Source of the DNA: CAVQND01 sp964653485
GTDB lineage: Bacteria > Verrucomicrobiota > Verrucomicrobiia > Limisphaerales > UBA8199
Length of the DNA: 64,000 nt
Direction of reading: 5' to 3'
NCBI GenBank assembly: GCA_964653485.1
Contig: CAZZFF010000014.1
Span: 7,167-71,166 of the forward strand
Shown here: in pieces, positions 9,197-17,774 of the stretch
Numbering within the stretch: the stretch's first letter is position 1
How the letters are laid out: the number at the start of each line of letters is the position of its first letter
Notes under the pieces: model-generated
Told to the model about the DNA's origin: nothing
Seen by the model: the letters and a program-made list of their open reading frames with translations, nothing else
Databases searched by the model: none
Program-made: the position numbers and the translations under genes

Positions 9197-9272
9197 TGGT
9201 GGGTTGGGCGGGACTTGAACCCGCGACCAACGGCTTAAAAGGCCGCTGCTCTACCGACTGAGCTACCAACCC
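9197..9272 (-). tRNA. tRNA-Lys (anticodon UUU), CCA encoded
   Basis: Read on the minus strand the cloverleaf is complete: acceptor GGGTTGG/CCAACCC, D-stem GCTC/GAGC, anticodon stem GCGGC/GCCGT with loop CTTTTAA (anticodon TTT), T-stem GCGGG/CCCGC with loop TTCAAGT. Discriminator A (9200) and the 3' CCA (9197-9199) are genome-encoded. Confidence 0.97.
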
Positions 9273-9585
9273 GGACCCCGGATGCGCCGAGTCCAGAAGC
9301 GCTCTGGACCTGTGTTCCCCCCCCGATTCAACCAAATCCCCAACGAAAAAGGGCCGGCGTGAGGAGGCTCTTACGGGCCACAGCCATGCACAACTCAGCG
9401 CCAACACCTGCGAAGAGTACAAGACCTCTTCCACAAGCGCAAGCACCGTTCCGCAAGAACAATCGCAACATCCAGACCCGTGCCGCCCTTGACGGGGCTT
9501 AAGAAAGCCTCGGTTAGCCGACGTCTCTCCAAGCGCGGCGCTCATAGGGGAGCTTTCCGCGAAGCAGGGAACTGCAATAGTCCGG
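9273..9585. other. Gene-free stretch between tRNA-Lys and uvrB
   Basis: About 313 bp that must hold the tRNA promoter on the minus strand. I see no convincing gene, repeat or T-tracted terminator here; the open frames crossing it lack recognisable protein features. Confidence 0.5.
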
Positions 9586-11676
9586 CTAGAACGGCGTGCC
9601 GCCGTGGCCGGGCCGGGCGCCGGAGCGCCTTCGGGCCTTGGGGTAAGCGAGGGGCTTGGAACGCCGGGTTTGGCCTGCCGGGGGCTGGGCGCCGCCGTCG
9701 AGCGTGTGCTTCAACTCGCGGATTTGGTCCCGGAGCAGCGCCGCCTTTTCGAATTCGAGGTTGTTGGCAGCGCCGAGCATTTCCTCTTCGAGTTCCTTGA
9801 TCGTCTGGTGGATGTCGATGTCCACGCCCGACTCCGCGAGGAGGACGTCGGCCCGGTGGGAGACGTCGCGGCGGGTGGAGAGGCTCTCCTCGACGGCGCG
9901 GCTGACGCTGCGCGGGGTGATGTGGTGCTCGACGTTGTGGGCCAACTGTTTGTTGCGGCGGTACTCCGATACGGCCAGGAATTTCCGGATGCTCTGCGTC
10001 ATGACGTCGGCGTAGAGGATCACTTCACCGTGCAAATGCCGGGCGGCGCGGCCGGCGGTTTGGGTGAGGCTGGTGGCGCTGCGCAGATAGCCTTCCTTGT
10101 CGGCGTCGAGGATGGCGACGAGGGAGACTTCGGGCAGGTCGAGTCCCTCGCGCAGGAGGTTGATGCCGACCAGGACGTCGAACTCGCCCTTGCGGAGGGC
10201 GCGGAGTATTTCGACGCGTTCAATGGCGTCGATTTCGCTGTGGAGGTACTGGACGTTGATGCCGATCTCGCGGAGGTAATCGGTCAATTCCTCGGCGGTG
10301 CGCTTGGTGAGGGTGGTGACCAGGATGCGCTCCTTGGCATCGGCCCGTTTGCGGCATTCGTTGATCAGGTCGTCAATCTGGGTGGCCAGGGGCTTGACGG
10401 TCACCTTGGGGTCCACCAGGCCCGTGGGGCGGACGATTTGCTCGATGACGTGGCCGCTGGACCATTCCAACTCGCGCGGTCCGGGCGTGGCGCTGAGATA
10501 AATGGTCTGGCTCTGCAGCCCTTGAAATTCCTCGAAACTGAGAGGGCGATTGTCCAGGGCGCTGGGCAGGCGGAACCCGTAGTCCACCAGGACGGTTTTG
10601 CGGGAGCGGTCGCCTTCATACATGCCGCCGATCTGAGGGACGGTGGCGTGGCATTCGTCAATGAGCAGGAGGTAGTCGCTGGGGAAGAAGTCGAAGAGGG
10701 TGCATGGGCGGGAGCCCGGAGCCCGGCCAGCGAGGTGGCGGGAGTAGTTTTCGATGCCGGAGCAGAAGCCCATTTCCTCCATCATTTCGAGGTCGTATTC
10801 GGTGCGCATTTTGACGCGCTGGGCTTCGAGCAGTTTGCCGTTCTTCTCGAACCAGGCAATGCGCTCGCCCAGTTCCTCGCGGATGGCCAGCAGGGCCGGC
10901 CGCAGCTTCTCGGTCGGGGTCACGAATTGCTTCCCCGGATAAATGGTGACGGCCTCCAGCGGCTCGATCTTGTGGCCGGTCAAAGGCTCGAAACGCGTGA
11001 GACGCTCGATGTCGTCGCCGAAGAACTCGACCCGGAGCGCATCCTCGCGGCCGGCCGGGCAGAGTTCGACGGTGTCGCCGCGGACGCGGAACTGGCCGCG
11101 GGTGAACTCGACGTCGTTGCGGGCGTATTGGAGGTCCACCAGGCGGCGCAGGAAATGGTCGCGGGTCATTTCGGCGCCGGCGCGCAGGGAGATAACGCTC
11201 GCCTCATAGTCCTCCTTGCTGCCGATGCCGTAAATGCAGGAGACGCTGGCGACGACAACGACATCCCGGCGTGAGAACAAGGCGCTCATGGTCGAGAGGC
11301 GCAACCGCTCGATTTCGTCGTTGATGCTCGAATCCTTTTCGATGTAGGTGTCCGTGCGCGGGATGTAGGCCTCCGGCTGGTAGTAATCGTAATAGCTGAC
11401 GAAGTACTCGACGGCGTTGTTTGGAAAGAAACTCTTGAACTCGGCGTAAAGCTGCGCGGCGAGGGTCTTATTGTGGGAGATAACGAGGGTCGGTTTGTTG
11501 ACGTTCCTAATCACGTTCGCCACGGTGAAGGTCTTGCCGGAGCCGGTGACTCCCAGGAGGGTCTGGTGCTTGACGCCCGACAGCACCCCCTCCGTGAGCC
11601 TGGCGATGGCTTGGGGCTGATCGCCGGCCGGGGCATAAGGCGCGGTCAGCTCGAAGATCGGCCGCTTATCGTCCAC
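9586..11676 (-). CDS. uvrB: Excinuclease ABC subunit B
   Basis: 696 aa from a GTG at 11676. Visible features are the Walker A motif GVTGSGKT, the beta-hairpin YYDYYQPEAYIP that inserts into damaged DNA, the DECH-box-like LLIDECHATVP, helicase motif V/VI region (LLREGLDLPEVSLVAILDAD, QTAGRAARH) and a C-terminal UVR domain (ELEEEMLGAANNLEFEKAA) that contacts UvrC. UvrB is the damage-verifying helicase of nucleotide excision repair. The frame stays open to 12012, but that 112-residue Pro/Arg-rich stretch lies antiparallel to nothing conserved and coincides with the coding region of the upstream gene, so I start at VDDKRPIFELTAPYAPAGDQ. The start overlaps the upstream stop by 11 bp. A basic tail of about 30 residues ends the protein. 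Confidence 0.95.
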   Translation of the reverse strand: MDDKRPIFELTAPYAPAGDQPQAIARLTEGVLSGVKHQTLLGVTGSGKTFTVANVIRNVNKPTLVISHNKTLAAQLYAEFKSFFPNNAVEYFVSYYDYYQPEAYIPRTDTYIEKDSSINDEIERLRLSTMSALFSRRDVVVVASVSCIYGIGSKEDYEASVISLRAGAEMTRDHFLRRLVDLQYARNDVEFTRGQFRVRGDTVELCPAGREDALRVEFFGDDIERLTRFEPLTGHKIEPLEAVTIYPGKQFVTPTEKLRPALLAIREELGERIAWFEKNGKLLEAQRVKMRTEYDLEMMEEMGFCSGIENYSRHLAGRAPGSRPCTLFDFFPSDYLLLIDECHATVPQIGGMYEGDRSRKTVLVDYGFRLPSALDNRPLSFEEFQGLQSQTIYLSATPGPRELEWSSGHVIEQIVRPTGLVDPKVTVKPLATQIDDLINECRKRADAKERILVTTLTKRTAEELTDYLREIGINVQYLHSEIDAIERVEILRALRKGEFDVLVGINLLREGLDLPEVSLVAILDADKEGYLRSATSLTQTAGRAARHLHGEVILYADVMTQSIRKFLAVSEYRRNKQLAHNVEHHITPRSVSRAVEESLSTRRDVSHRADVLLAESGVDIDIHQTIKELEEEMLGAANNLEFEKAALLRDQIRELKHTLDGGAQPPAGQTRRSKPLAYPKARRRSGARPGHGGTPF

Positions 11677-13438
11677 TTCGGTCCGTCCGGGGTTGAGGGC
11701 CTTGGCCTGGGCTTGGCGCCGGCGCCGGAGCGGGGGCGGAATACGCGCGGGGCGGACTTGAGTAACTCGGGCTGGGGTCGGGGCGAGATCGCTCGGGGGC
11801 AGGGTGGTAACGCGGCACTTCAGCGGTGGCCTGGTAGGTTTGGGCCCGGTATTCGCGCTGTGCCGGGGCCTGGTAAGAAGGACGCGGGGTGTCTCCCTGG
11901 GCGGGAGCAGGCTGGTTGCGCGCCTCTTGCGCTCGGGGAGCCAGCCACGCGGGTTGCGCCCGGAATGTGGACGAGGCCGCCCTGACTCCGGTGGAGAGGC
12001 GGACGTCTCCAAGGGCGCGACTCCGCTCGGCGGGGTCTAATGGAACCGGGCGCGACTCGCCGAAGGAGCGGAAGGGGGGATTTGCCACGTTCCTGGCGGT
12101 GGCCTGAGATGAGGCGGGGCCGCCAGGACGGACGGCGGCACTCTCAGTCCGCCCGGAAATCGCGGCGGGGGCGCGGCGCAGCTCGGAGGCGGTGGGACGG
12201 AAGACGCTCAGGGTCCTGCCATTCGGGGCCAGACGCTCGGCACGCAGTGTGCCGGCGGCCGGAGCTTTGACCTCGGTGATGGCCGCGGCATGGACGGGTC
12301 GATGAGTGGCCGAAGCCACATACTCGGCCGAAAGCCCGTAGTTGGAAACCGCGCGGCCGTTGCCCTCGAGGCGAGTGACGGCCGTGCTTTGCCGATAGAT
12401 GCGCTCAATCCGGTCATGCCCGACGGTCCATGGGCGCAAATGGCGATCGTTGAAATGGCTCCACGGGACAAAAGCAAAGCTGTCGGCACCCAGGCCGAAG
12501 GAGAAACCCGCGCCAACCCCGCGGCCGTTGAACGTGAGGCCGATTCCGGGTCTGTACCAGGCGCCCGGCGGCAGCGGCGCCCAGCCGCAATAGCCGTTGG
12601 TATGGCGCCAGGAGACCCAGGCGGCGCCCCAGACGGTATCGGGCGCCCAGCACCAGCCCCATTGATGGTGGTGGAACCAGCGTCCGTAGTGGAACGGAGC
12701 CCAGCCCCACGAATAATCCGAAGCCCAATACCATCCGCAGTCGGTAAAGACCCAGTGGCCGCCGTCGAAATAGGGCTGCCAGGAGGAATCGATGACCGCG
12801 GCGGAGGGTTGCCAGCAAAGGCCGGCGCCGTCCACTTGGACCCAGTTTCCGTAAGGCGAGAGAGTGTCGTAGAAGAGGGGCTCGGTCGCTTCCTCAGGCG
12901 GCGGCGAGTAGTCCTGGAGCGGCGGATAGTCGGGAGGCGCGGTTTCGGGTTCGGGAGCGGAACCCGCTGCGTCCTGGGGGCCGGGTCCAGGGGCAACCTG
13001 CCAGGGGATCGGGGGAGAAGACGGCGGGTTGGGATTGGCCGCAAGGTCCTTGAGGGCCTGATCATGCTGGAGTACCGCGGTCACGACACCGCTCGGAACG
13101 CCAAGGTCGCTGAGGTAGATAATCTCGTCCGCATTCAGACTGAAGAGGTTGGCGGAATTGGTGGCGAAGGCCAGCAATACCGACGTGTCGACTCCGGCGT
13201 TGGCAAGTTTGATGAGGTCGCCCACCGGACCGTCGGTCCTGACGTTGGGAGGGGCGGGCCGTTCGGCGGACACCGCTACAGCGGGCGCCTCCGAGATCGC
13301 TTGGATAGCGTCAGGGGCTGGAGAAGAGTCCTGGGCGGTGGGGGGGGCGGGAGGAGGGGGCGTCTCGCGAGCGCAACAAATGGCCAACGGTATCATGATC
13401 AGCACCAGCCTCAGGCTCCACAATATCCGGTTTTTCAT
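11666..13438 (-). CDS. Secreted YXWW/DUF6600-like protein with Pro-rich tail
   Basis: 590 aa. The N-terminus (LRLVLIMIPLAICCARE) is a signal sequence, possibly of lipoprotein type. After a Pro-rich linker, residues about 190-310 form a Trp/Tyr-rich repeat block (SPYGNWVQVDG, GHWVFTDCGWYWASDYSWGW, YGRWFHHHQWGWCW, GYCGWAPLPPGAW) characteristic of DUF6600-type domains found in cell-envelope proteins of Gram-negative bacteria. The final 250 residues are low-complexity Ala/Pro/Arg/Ser-rich. AGGAG at 13444-13450 precedes the ATG. Its last 11 bp overlap the uvrB start. Function unknown; an envelope or surface role is inferred. Confidence 0.75.
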   Translation of the reverse strand: MKNRILWSLRLVLIMIPLAICCARETPPPPAPPTAQDSSPAPDAIQAISEAPAVAVSAERPAPPNVRTDGPVGDLIKLANAGVDTSVLLAFATNSANLFSLNADEIIYLSDLGVPSGVVTAVLQHDQALKDLAANPNPPSSPPIPWQVAPGPGPQDAAGSAPEPETAPPDYPPLQDYSPPPEEATEPLFYDTLSPYGNWVQVDGAGLCWQPSAAVIDSSWQPYFDGGHWVFTDCGWYWASDYSWGWAPFHYGRWFHHHQWGWCWAPDTVWGAAWVSWRHTNGYCGWAPLPPGAWYRPGIGLTFNGRGVGAGFSFGLGADSFAFVPWSHFNDRHLRPWTVGHDRIERIYRQSTAVTRLEGNGRAVSNYGLSAEYVASATHRPVHAAAITEVKAPAAGTLRAERLAPNGRTLSVFRPTASELRRAPAAISGRTESAAVRPGGPASSQATARNVANPPFRSFGESRPVPLDPAERSRALGDVRLSTGVRAASSTFRAQPAWLAPRAQEARNQPAPAQGDTPRPSYQAPAQREYRAQTYQATAEVPRYHPAPERSRPDPSPSYSSPPRAYSAPAPAPAPSPGQGPQPRTDRSGR

Positions 13439-13767
13439 ATAGTGCTCCTGACAGAATAAGCCCTGTTCTGCCGCCTGTCACATTTTTCCGTCGCCCGCCT
13501 TCTTTGATCGACTGGATTCGTACGGGGAGTATTCACGGAAGTCGATCCGGACGCTCCGCCGGCTCGTCAGCAAGGACCAGGGGGGCCTATCTCTGCCAAC
13601 CCGGACCGGCGGGCATGCACGGGGACACCTCCCACAGCGGGAATTTGGCCCGTTGGGCCCTCACCAGCGGCTCCGGGGGCATCGTTGATCCGGCGCCCAT
13701 CGCCCGCCGGCGTTGACACGAACCCCAAAAACCTTTAAACCACTCGCAACTCGGATACTGAAAGCCT
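13439..13767. other. Divergent intergenic region
   Basis: 329 bp between the DUF6600-like gene (-) and the symporter (+). Apart from the candidate promoter at 13713-13741 I see no gene-like features; an open frame at 13504-13716 has no recognisable protein content. Confidence 0.5.
13713..13741 (+). promoter_or_regulatory. Candidate sigma-70 promoter for symporter
   Basis: A perfect TTGACA at 13713-13718 is followed after 17 bases by TAAACC (13736-13741), a weak -10 match. The symporter ATG is at 13768. Confidence 0.35.
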
Positions 13768-15786
13768 ATGCAAAGCGTCCAACTCGGGTTCCTCGACTAC
13801 GCGATCTTGCTGATCTATGTCATTTTCGTCATCAGCATCGGGTTTGTGCTGAGGCGATACATGAAAAGCTCCTCGGACTTCCTGACCTCGGGCCGCTCGA
13901 TTCCCGCCTGGGTGACAGGTCTGGCCTTCATCTCGGCAAACCTGGGAGCCCTCGAATTGGTGGGCATGGCCGCCAGCGGCGCAAAATACGGCATGGCCAC
14001 ATGCCACTTCTACTGGGTCGGCGCCATCCCCGCCATGATCTTCCTGGCCATCTTCATGATGCCCTTCTACTACGGCTCGAAGGCCCGCTCGGTGCCCGAA
14101 TACTTGAAAATGCGGTTCAACGAGCCGGTGCGGGCCCTCAACTCCGTTGCCTTTGCCGTCATGACCGTGTTCGCCTCCGGCATCTCGATGAACGCCCTGG
14201 CCAAGCTCCTCAACCAACTCCTCGGCTGGAATTACCATGTCGCCCTCTGGATTTGCTCCGCCGTGGTGCTGGTCTATGTCCTCAAAGGCGGGCTCACCTC
14301 CGCCATTTACACCGAGGTCCTCCAATTCTTCATGATCGTAATGGGCTTCGCGCCGGTCGTTTACCTCGGCCTTAAAGATGTCGGCGGCTGGGATGCCATG
14401 ATTCATGCCCTGAGCGGCGTCTCCCTCGACCCCTCCGCCTTGCACTTGAAAGACCCCGGCGTGTCCTACGGCCCGGACGGATGGACCAGCGCCTGGGGGC
14501 CCTTGCTGGCCGGCGCCAAACACAATCCCATGGGCGTGGACTGCTTTGCCATGCTCTTCGGCCTCGGCTTCGTGCTTTCCTTCGGATACTGGTGTACCAA
14601 CTTCCTCGTCGTCCAGCGCGCCATGGCTGCCAGGAACATGAGCGCCGCGCGCCGCACCCCGCTGATCGCCGCCGTCCCCAAGATGCTCTTTCCCGCCCTG
14701 GTCATCCTGCCGGGCATGATCGCCGTCGCCCTGACCTCCATCCCCGCCAAGAACTACCGCATCCCCCCGCCGGCCCTCGACGATCAGGCGGTTGTGGCCG
14801 CGGTGGCCGCCGTCAAACAAGCCGGCAATTCCAGCCCCCAAGCCGCCCTCCCGGACATTATCGAGAAGGTCAGCGCCGCCCAAAAGGGCCTCGACCCCAA
14901 GACCGGCAAGCCTAAGAAGCTCCTCGGCTTCGATCAGGCCAAGCTGGCCGAGGTGGTCAAGACCTACGCCGCCCAGCCGATTGACCAGGACCAAACCCCG
15001 GAGCAAAGGGCCTTGCGCGCTGAGTTCGTCGCTGCCTTCAGCAATTCGATGACGGATTACGATTACGACGGCGTCATCCTCTCGCTGGTCAAGAAATACT
15101 GTCCCAGCGGCCTCTTGGGACTCGCCCTGACCGCCCTGCTGGCCTCTTTCATGTCCGGCATGGCGGGCAACGTCACCGCCTTCAACACGGTCTGGACCTA
15201 CGACCTCTACCAGGCCTACATCGCCCGCAACAAGAGCGACCAGCACTACTTCTGGATGGGCCAGGCCGTGACGGTCGCCGGTATCCTGCTCAGCATCGCC
15301 TGCGCCTATTTCGCCAAGCAATACAACAACGCCATGGACATCATCCAGCTTGTCTTCGGCTTTGTTAACGCCCCCTTGTTCGCCACCTTCCTGCTCGGCA
15401 TGTTCTGGGCCCGCTGCACCGGCATCGGGGCCTTCCTGGGCCTCTTCAGCGGCATCAGCGCCTCCGCCATCTTCCACGCGCTCACCATCGCCGCCGGAAA
15501 CAGCCCCGGAGTCAAAGGCGGCTACCTGGGCGTGCTCCAGACCTTCCCCAGTGAAATGGCCCAAAACTTCTGGCTGGCCAGCTTCGCCTTTATCGTCTGC
15601 TTCAGCCTCACCTTCGTCATCTCCCTGCTCACCCGCCGCACCAAGACCGACGAAGAACTCAAGGGCCTCGTCTATTCCCTGACCCCCAAGCTCAAGGATG
15701 AAGGCACGGCCTGGTACTTGCGCCCGGCCACCCTCGGCCTGGTCCTCCTCGGCTGCTGCGTCGTGCTTAACCTCATTTTCCGATAG
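13768..15786 (+). CDS. Sodium:solute symporter (SSS family) with large internal insertion
   Basis: 672 aa, longer than the usual 500-560. The N-terminal helices and motifs fit the SSS family: DYAILLIYVIFVISIGF (TM1), SSSDFLTSGRSIPAWVTGLAFISANLGALE, and GGLTSAIYTEVLQFFMI, the region corresponding to the sodium-solute symporter signature. A hydrophilic segment of about 100 residues (about 330-430) interrupts the membrane domain before SGLLGLALTALLASFMSGMAGNVTAFNTVWTYDLY. It probably imports an organic solute, often a sugar in this lineage, with Na+; the substrate cannot be read from sequence. It is followed after 16 bp by a small membrane protein, probably co-transcribed. Confidence 0.88.
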   Translation: MQSVQLGFLDYAILLIYVIFVISIGFVLRRYMKSSSDFLTSGRSIPAWVTGLAFISANLGALELVGMAASGAKYGMATCHFYWVGAIPAMIFLAIFMMPFYYGSKARSVPEYLKMRFNEPVRALNSVAFAVMTVFASGISMNALAKLLNQLLGWNYHVALWICSAVVLVYVLKGGLTSAIYTEVLQFFMIVMGFAPVVYLGLKDVGGWDAMIHALSGVSLDPSALHLKDPGVSYGPDGWTSAWGPLLAGAKHNPMGVDCFAMLFGLGFVLSFGYWCTNFLVVQRAMAARNMSAARRTPLIAAVPKMLFPALVILPGMIAVALTSIPAKNYRIPPPALDDQAVVAAVAAVKQAGNSSPQAALPDIIEKVSAAQKGLDPKTGKPKKLLGFDQAKLAEVVKTYAAQPIDQDQTPEQRALRAEFVAAFSNSMTDYDYDGVILSLVKKYCPSGLLGLALTALLASFMSGMAGNVTAFNTVWTYDLYQAYIARNKSDQHYFWMGQAVTVAGILLSIACAYFAKQYNNAMDIIQLVFGFVNAPLFATFLLGMFWARCTGIGAFLGLFSGISASAIFHALTIAAGNSPGVKGGYLGVLQTFPSEMAQNFWLASFAFIVCFSLTFVISLLTRRTKTDEELKGLVYSLTPKLKDEGTAWYLRPATLGLVLLGCCVVLNLIFR

Positions 15787-15802
15787 AGAAAGGAACAAAT
15801 CT

Positions 15803-16012
15803 ATGGGTCTGGATATTCGCCTCCCAATCGGCCTCATGTTTACCCTCATTGGCGCTATGCTCGCCATCGACGGCTTCGTCACCCACTCCGATACCGCCCT
15901 CTACACCCGCTCCCTCGGCATCAACATCAACCTCCGCTGGGGGTTGGTCTTGCTGGCCTTCGGCATAACCATGCTCGCCCTCTTCTGGCGCGGCCGCAAG
16001 TCAGGCCCGTAA
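15803..16012 (+). CDS. Small two-TM membrane protein next to symporter
   Basis: 69 aa with two hydrophobic helices (LPIGLMFTLIGAMLAIDGF and WGLVLLAFGITMLALFW) and a basic C-terminus. AAAGGA at 15788-15793 lies 9 bases before the ATG at 15803. It follows the symporter by 16 bp, so the two are probably one operon and it may be an accessory subunit. No family recognised. Confidence 0.75.
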   Translation: MGLDIRLPIGLMFTLIGAMLAIDGFVTHSDTALYTRSLGININLRWGLVLLAFGITMLALFWRGRKSGP

Positions 16013-16113
16013 GAGTCCGCCGCCGCCGGAAGGCGGACGCCGCCTCCTGCAATGGCTCACGAGACGCCTTGTCGCTGGTCGCGTCCGATGCGTTATTTTC
16101 GATCGGTTTTCTC

Positions 16114-16142
16114 TTGACATGAGCGACAGCATTCGTGATACT
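16114..16142 (+). promoter_or_regulatory. Candidate sigma-70 promoter for CBS-domain gene
   Basis: TTGACA (16114-16119), 17-base spacer, GATACT (16137-16142, 4/6). Predicted start about 16149 gives a leader of roughly 44 nt to the ATG at 16193. The region is visibly more AT-rich than its surroundings. Confidence 0.6.
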
Positions 16143-16192
16143 CTATATCAATAGTTATGTTGACCTTGAGCATCTAGTTAGCGCGCGCCACT

Positions 16193-16639
16193 ATGAATCC
16201 AGACGGCATAATCCGCGATATTCTCCACTACAAGGGAAATAGTGCCTGGTCCATCCGCCCCGATGCCACCGTCTTCGAGGCGATTCAACTGATGGCCGAC
16301 AAGAACGTCGGCGCCCTGCTCGTCACCGAAGGAGAGAACCTCGTGGGGATCATTTCCGAACGAGATTATACGCGCAAGGTCGTGCTCAAGGGCAAGTCAT
16401 CGAGGCAGACCGCGGTGCGCGAAATCCTGTCCGGCCATGTGATTCACGTCAGCCCGACAAGCTCAGTGGAGGAGTGCATGCGGCTGATGACCGACCATCG
16501 GATTCGGCACCTGCCCGTCCTCGACGAAGGCCGCATCCTCGGCATCGTCTCCATTGGGGACCTCGTCAACTGGATCATCTCGGCCCAGACCACCAGGATT
16601 AGCCAATTGCAGACCTACATCGCCGGATACCCGATATGA
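16193..16639 (+). CDS. Two-CBS-domain protein
   Basis: 148 aa made of two CBS motifs: residues about 15-70 (SIRPDATVFEAIQLMADKNV, GIISERDYTRKV) and 80-135 (HVSPTSSVEECMRLMTDHRI, GIVSIGDLVNWI). Such stand-alone Bateman modules bind adenosine nucleotides such as AMP, ATP or NAD and act as cytoplasmic energy sensors or regulatory partners. It has its own predicted promoter and ends 5 bp from the convergent folB. Confidence 0.9.
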   Translation: MNPDGIIRDILHYKGNSAWSIRPDATVFEAIQLMADKNVGALLVTEGENLVGIISERDYTRKVVLKGKSSRQTAVREILSGHVIHVSPTSSVEECMRLMTDHRIRHLPVLDEGRILGIVSIGDLVNWIISAQTTRISQLQTYIAGYPI

Positions 16640-16644
16640 GGAAG

Positions 16645-17025
16645 TTACCCCGCATCCGCACCGTGCCCGTCGCGCCAACGCTTCAGGGAGACTGACACGT
16701 AGTGCGCTTGCGGGATTGCGAACTTCTTCACTTCCACGGCCACCGCCTCCGGGCGGCATCGGCTCAGGACCCGCTCCGCAATGTCGGCCGCCAGTTTCTC
16801 CAGGAGCTTCCAACTCCGGCCCTCGCCGTATGCAAGCAAGTCCTGAACGATTTCATGGTAATCGATTGTTGCTTCGAGACGGTCACTCCGGGCGGCGCGG
16901 GTGAAATCGAAATCAAGGTCCACACTGATAAGCAGCCGTTGCGGCTTGGCCCGTTCCTCGTCGGTGACGCCCGCACAATAGAAGACCTCAAGGTCGGCAA
17001 TCGTGATCTTGGACATGGCGTTCAT
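16645..17025 (-). CDS. folB: Dihydroneopterin aldolase
   Basis: 126 aa, typical FolB size. KITIADLEVFYCAGVTDEER, QRLLISVDLDFDF, LEATIDYHEIVQ and the C-terminal EVKKFAIPQAHYVSVSLKR match the tetrahydropterin-fold family; the Lys in VEVKKF corresponds to the catalytic lysine region. It cleaves dihydroneopterin to 6-hydroxymethyl-dihydropterin in folate synthesis. The ATG at 17025 overlaps the HAD stop as ATGA, supporting this start over the ATG at 17016. It shares an operon with fmt, which consumes the folate-derived formyl donor. Confidence 0.92.
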   Translation of the reverse strand: MNAMSKITIADLEVFYCAGVTDEERAKPQRLLISVDLDFDFTRAARSDRLEATIDYHEIVQDLLAYGEGRSWKLLEKLAADIAERVLSRCRPEAVAVEVKKFAIPQAHYVSVSLKRWRDGHGADAG

Positions 17026-17690
17026 TGACCTGCTTGCGCATCGCGGCCCGAAGGCTCGAGGCGCAAGCCGTTGGTTTGGAGGATTTCTTGCAATTCGCCA
17101 AGGTGTTGCACAATGAGGTCCGGGCCCGCGGCCCGGAGCTGATCGAGCGTGTTGTAGCCGGTCAGCACCGCGCAGGAATGAGTCCCCCCGTGCTTGGCGG
17201 TCTCGATATCGTGCTGCATGTCGCCGACAAAGAGCGTCGCCCGAGGTTCAAGGCCGTTTTCCTCCAGGACCTCATGAATCTTCTGCCGTTTGTCCCGCAC
17301 CGCGACGTACGCCCGGTCGATGAACTGCTGAAACCCCGTGACCGCCGCCTGCACCGTAAAGTGGTCCCCGTGGACAGTGCTGAGCAGGAAGGTGCGCAAC
17401 GCGCGGCTCCGGCAGAATTCCAGGAATTCCCTCGCGTGCGGCAATTCACAGACCGAATCCTGGACCTGGCGAAAACGGCTATGGAACCACACCTCGAGTT
17501 GAGGCAAGGCTACGTGCGGCACATGACGGTCATAGAAAATCGTAAAGGGCAAGCAGAACTCCGCGCGGAACTCCTCCAGGCTCATCTCCGCCTCCCGCGC
17601 CTGGGCCAGCACATAATTGGTCGCCTTCCAGACCGCCGGCAGGTCGTCCACTAGCGTCCCCGACCAATCAAAGATGATGTTTCGAATCAC
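17022..17690 (-). CDS. HAD-superfamily hydrolase with DWSGT nucleophile loop
   Basis: 222 aa. Motif I is FDWSGTLVDD (Asp8 nucleophile), followed by a helical cap, motif II LLSTVHG, motif III around DKRQKIHEVLEENG and motif IV VGDMQHDIETAKHGG. The order and length fit phosphoglycolate-phosphatase-like HADs, but the second Asp of DxD, normally the general acid for phosphatase action, is Ser; phosphonatases also lack it (DxAGT). Substrate unknown. It lies between fmt (84 bp upstream) and folB (4-bp overlap) in a leftward operon. Confidence 0.85.
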   Translation of the reverse strand: MIRNIIFDWSGTLVDDLPAVWKATNYVLAQAREAEMSLEEFRAEFCLPFTIFYDRHVPHVALPQLEVWFHSRFRQVQDSVCELPHAREFLEFCRSRALRTFLLSTVHGDHFTVQAAVTGFQQFIDRAYVAVRDKRQKIHEVLEENGLEPRATLFVGDMQHDIETAKHGGTHSCAVLTGYNTLDQLRAAGPDLIVQHLGELQEILQTNGLRLEPSGRDAQAGQ

Positions 17691-17774
17691 CCGCTCAGTG
17701 TAACCGGCTTTTCGCGCCGGGCAAGGCGACGTGGGAGTGTGAGAGCGCAGCCGCCCCTGCCGCGCTCCTCCCTC

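Noticed and set aside
9604..11274. Antisense 556-aa reading frame
   Set aside because: Shadow of uvrB; no domain or signal supports it.
11677..12012. 112-residue N-terminal extension of UvrB
   Set aside because: UvrB homologues begin at the FxLxAPYxPxGDQ segment; the extension overlaps the C-terminal coding part of the preceding gene in another frame.
13453..13481. GTGACA/TATTCT pair on the minus strand before the DUF6600-like gene
   Set aside because: Spacing is right (17), but the predicted start would fall on the ribosome binding site, leaving a leader of about 8 nt.
13735..15882. Antisense 715-aa reading frame
   Set aside because: It lies entirely opposite the well-supported symporter gene and is Gly/Asp/Glu-rich with no recognisable domain, the usual shadow of GC-rich coding DNA.
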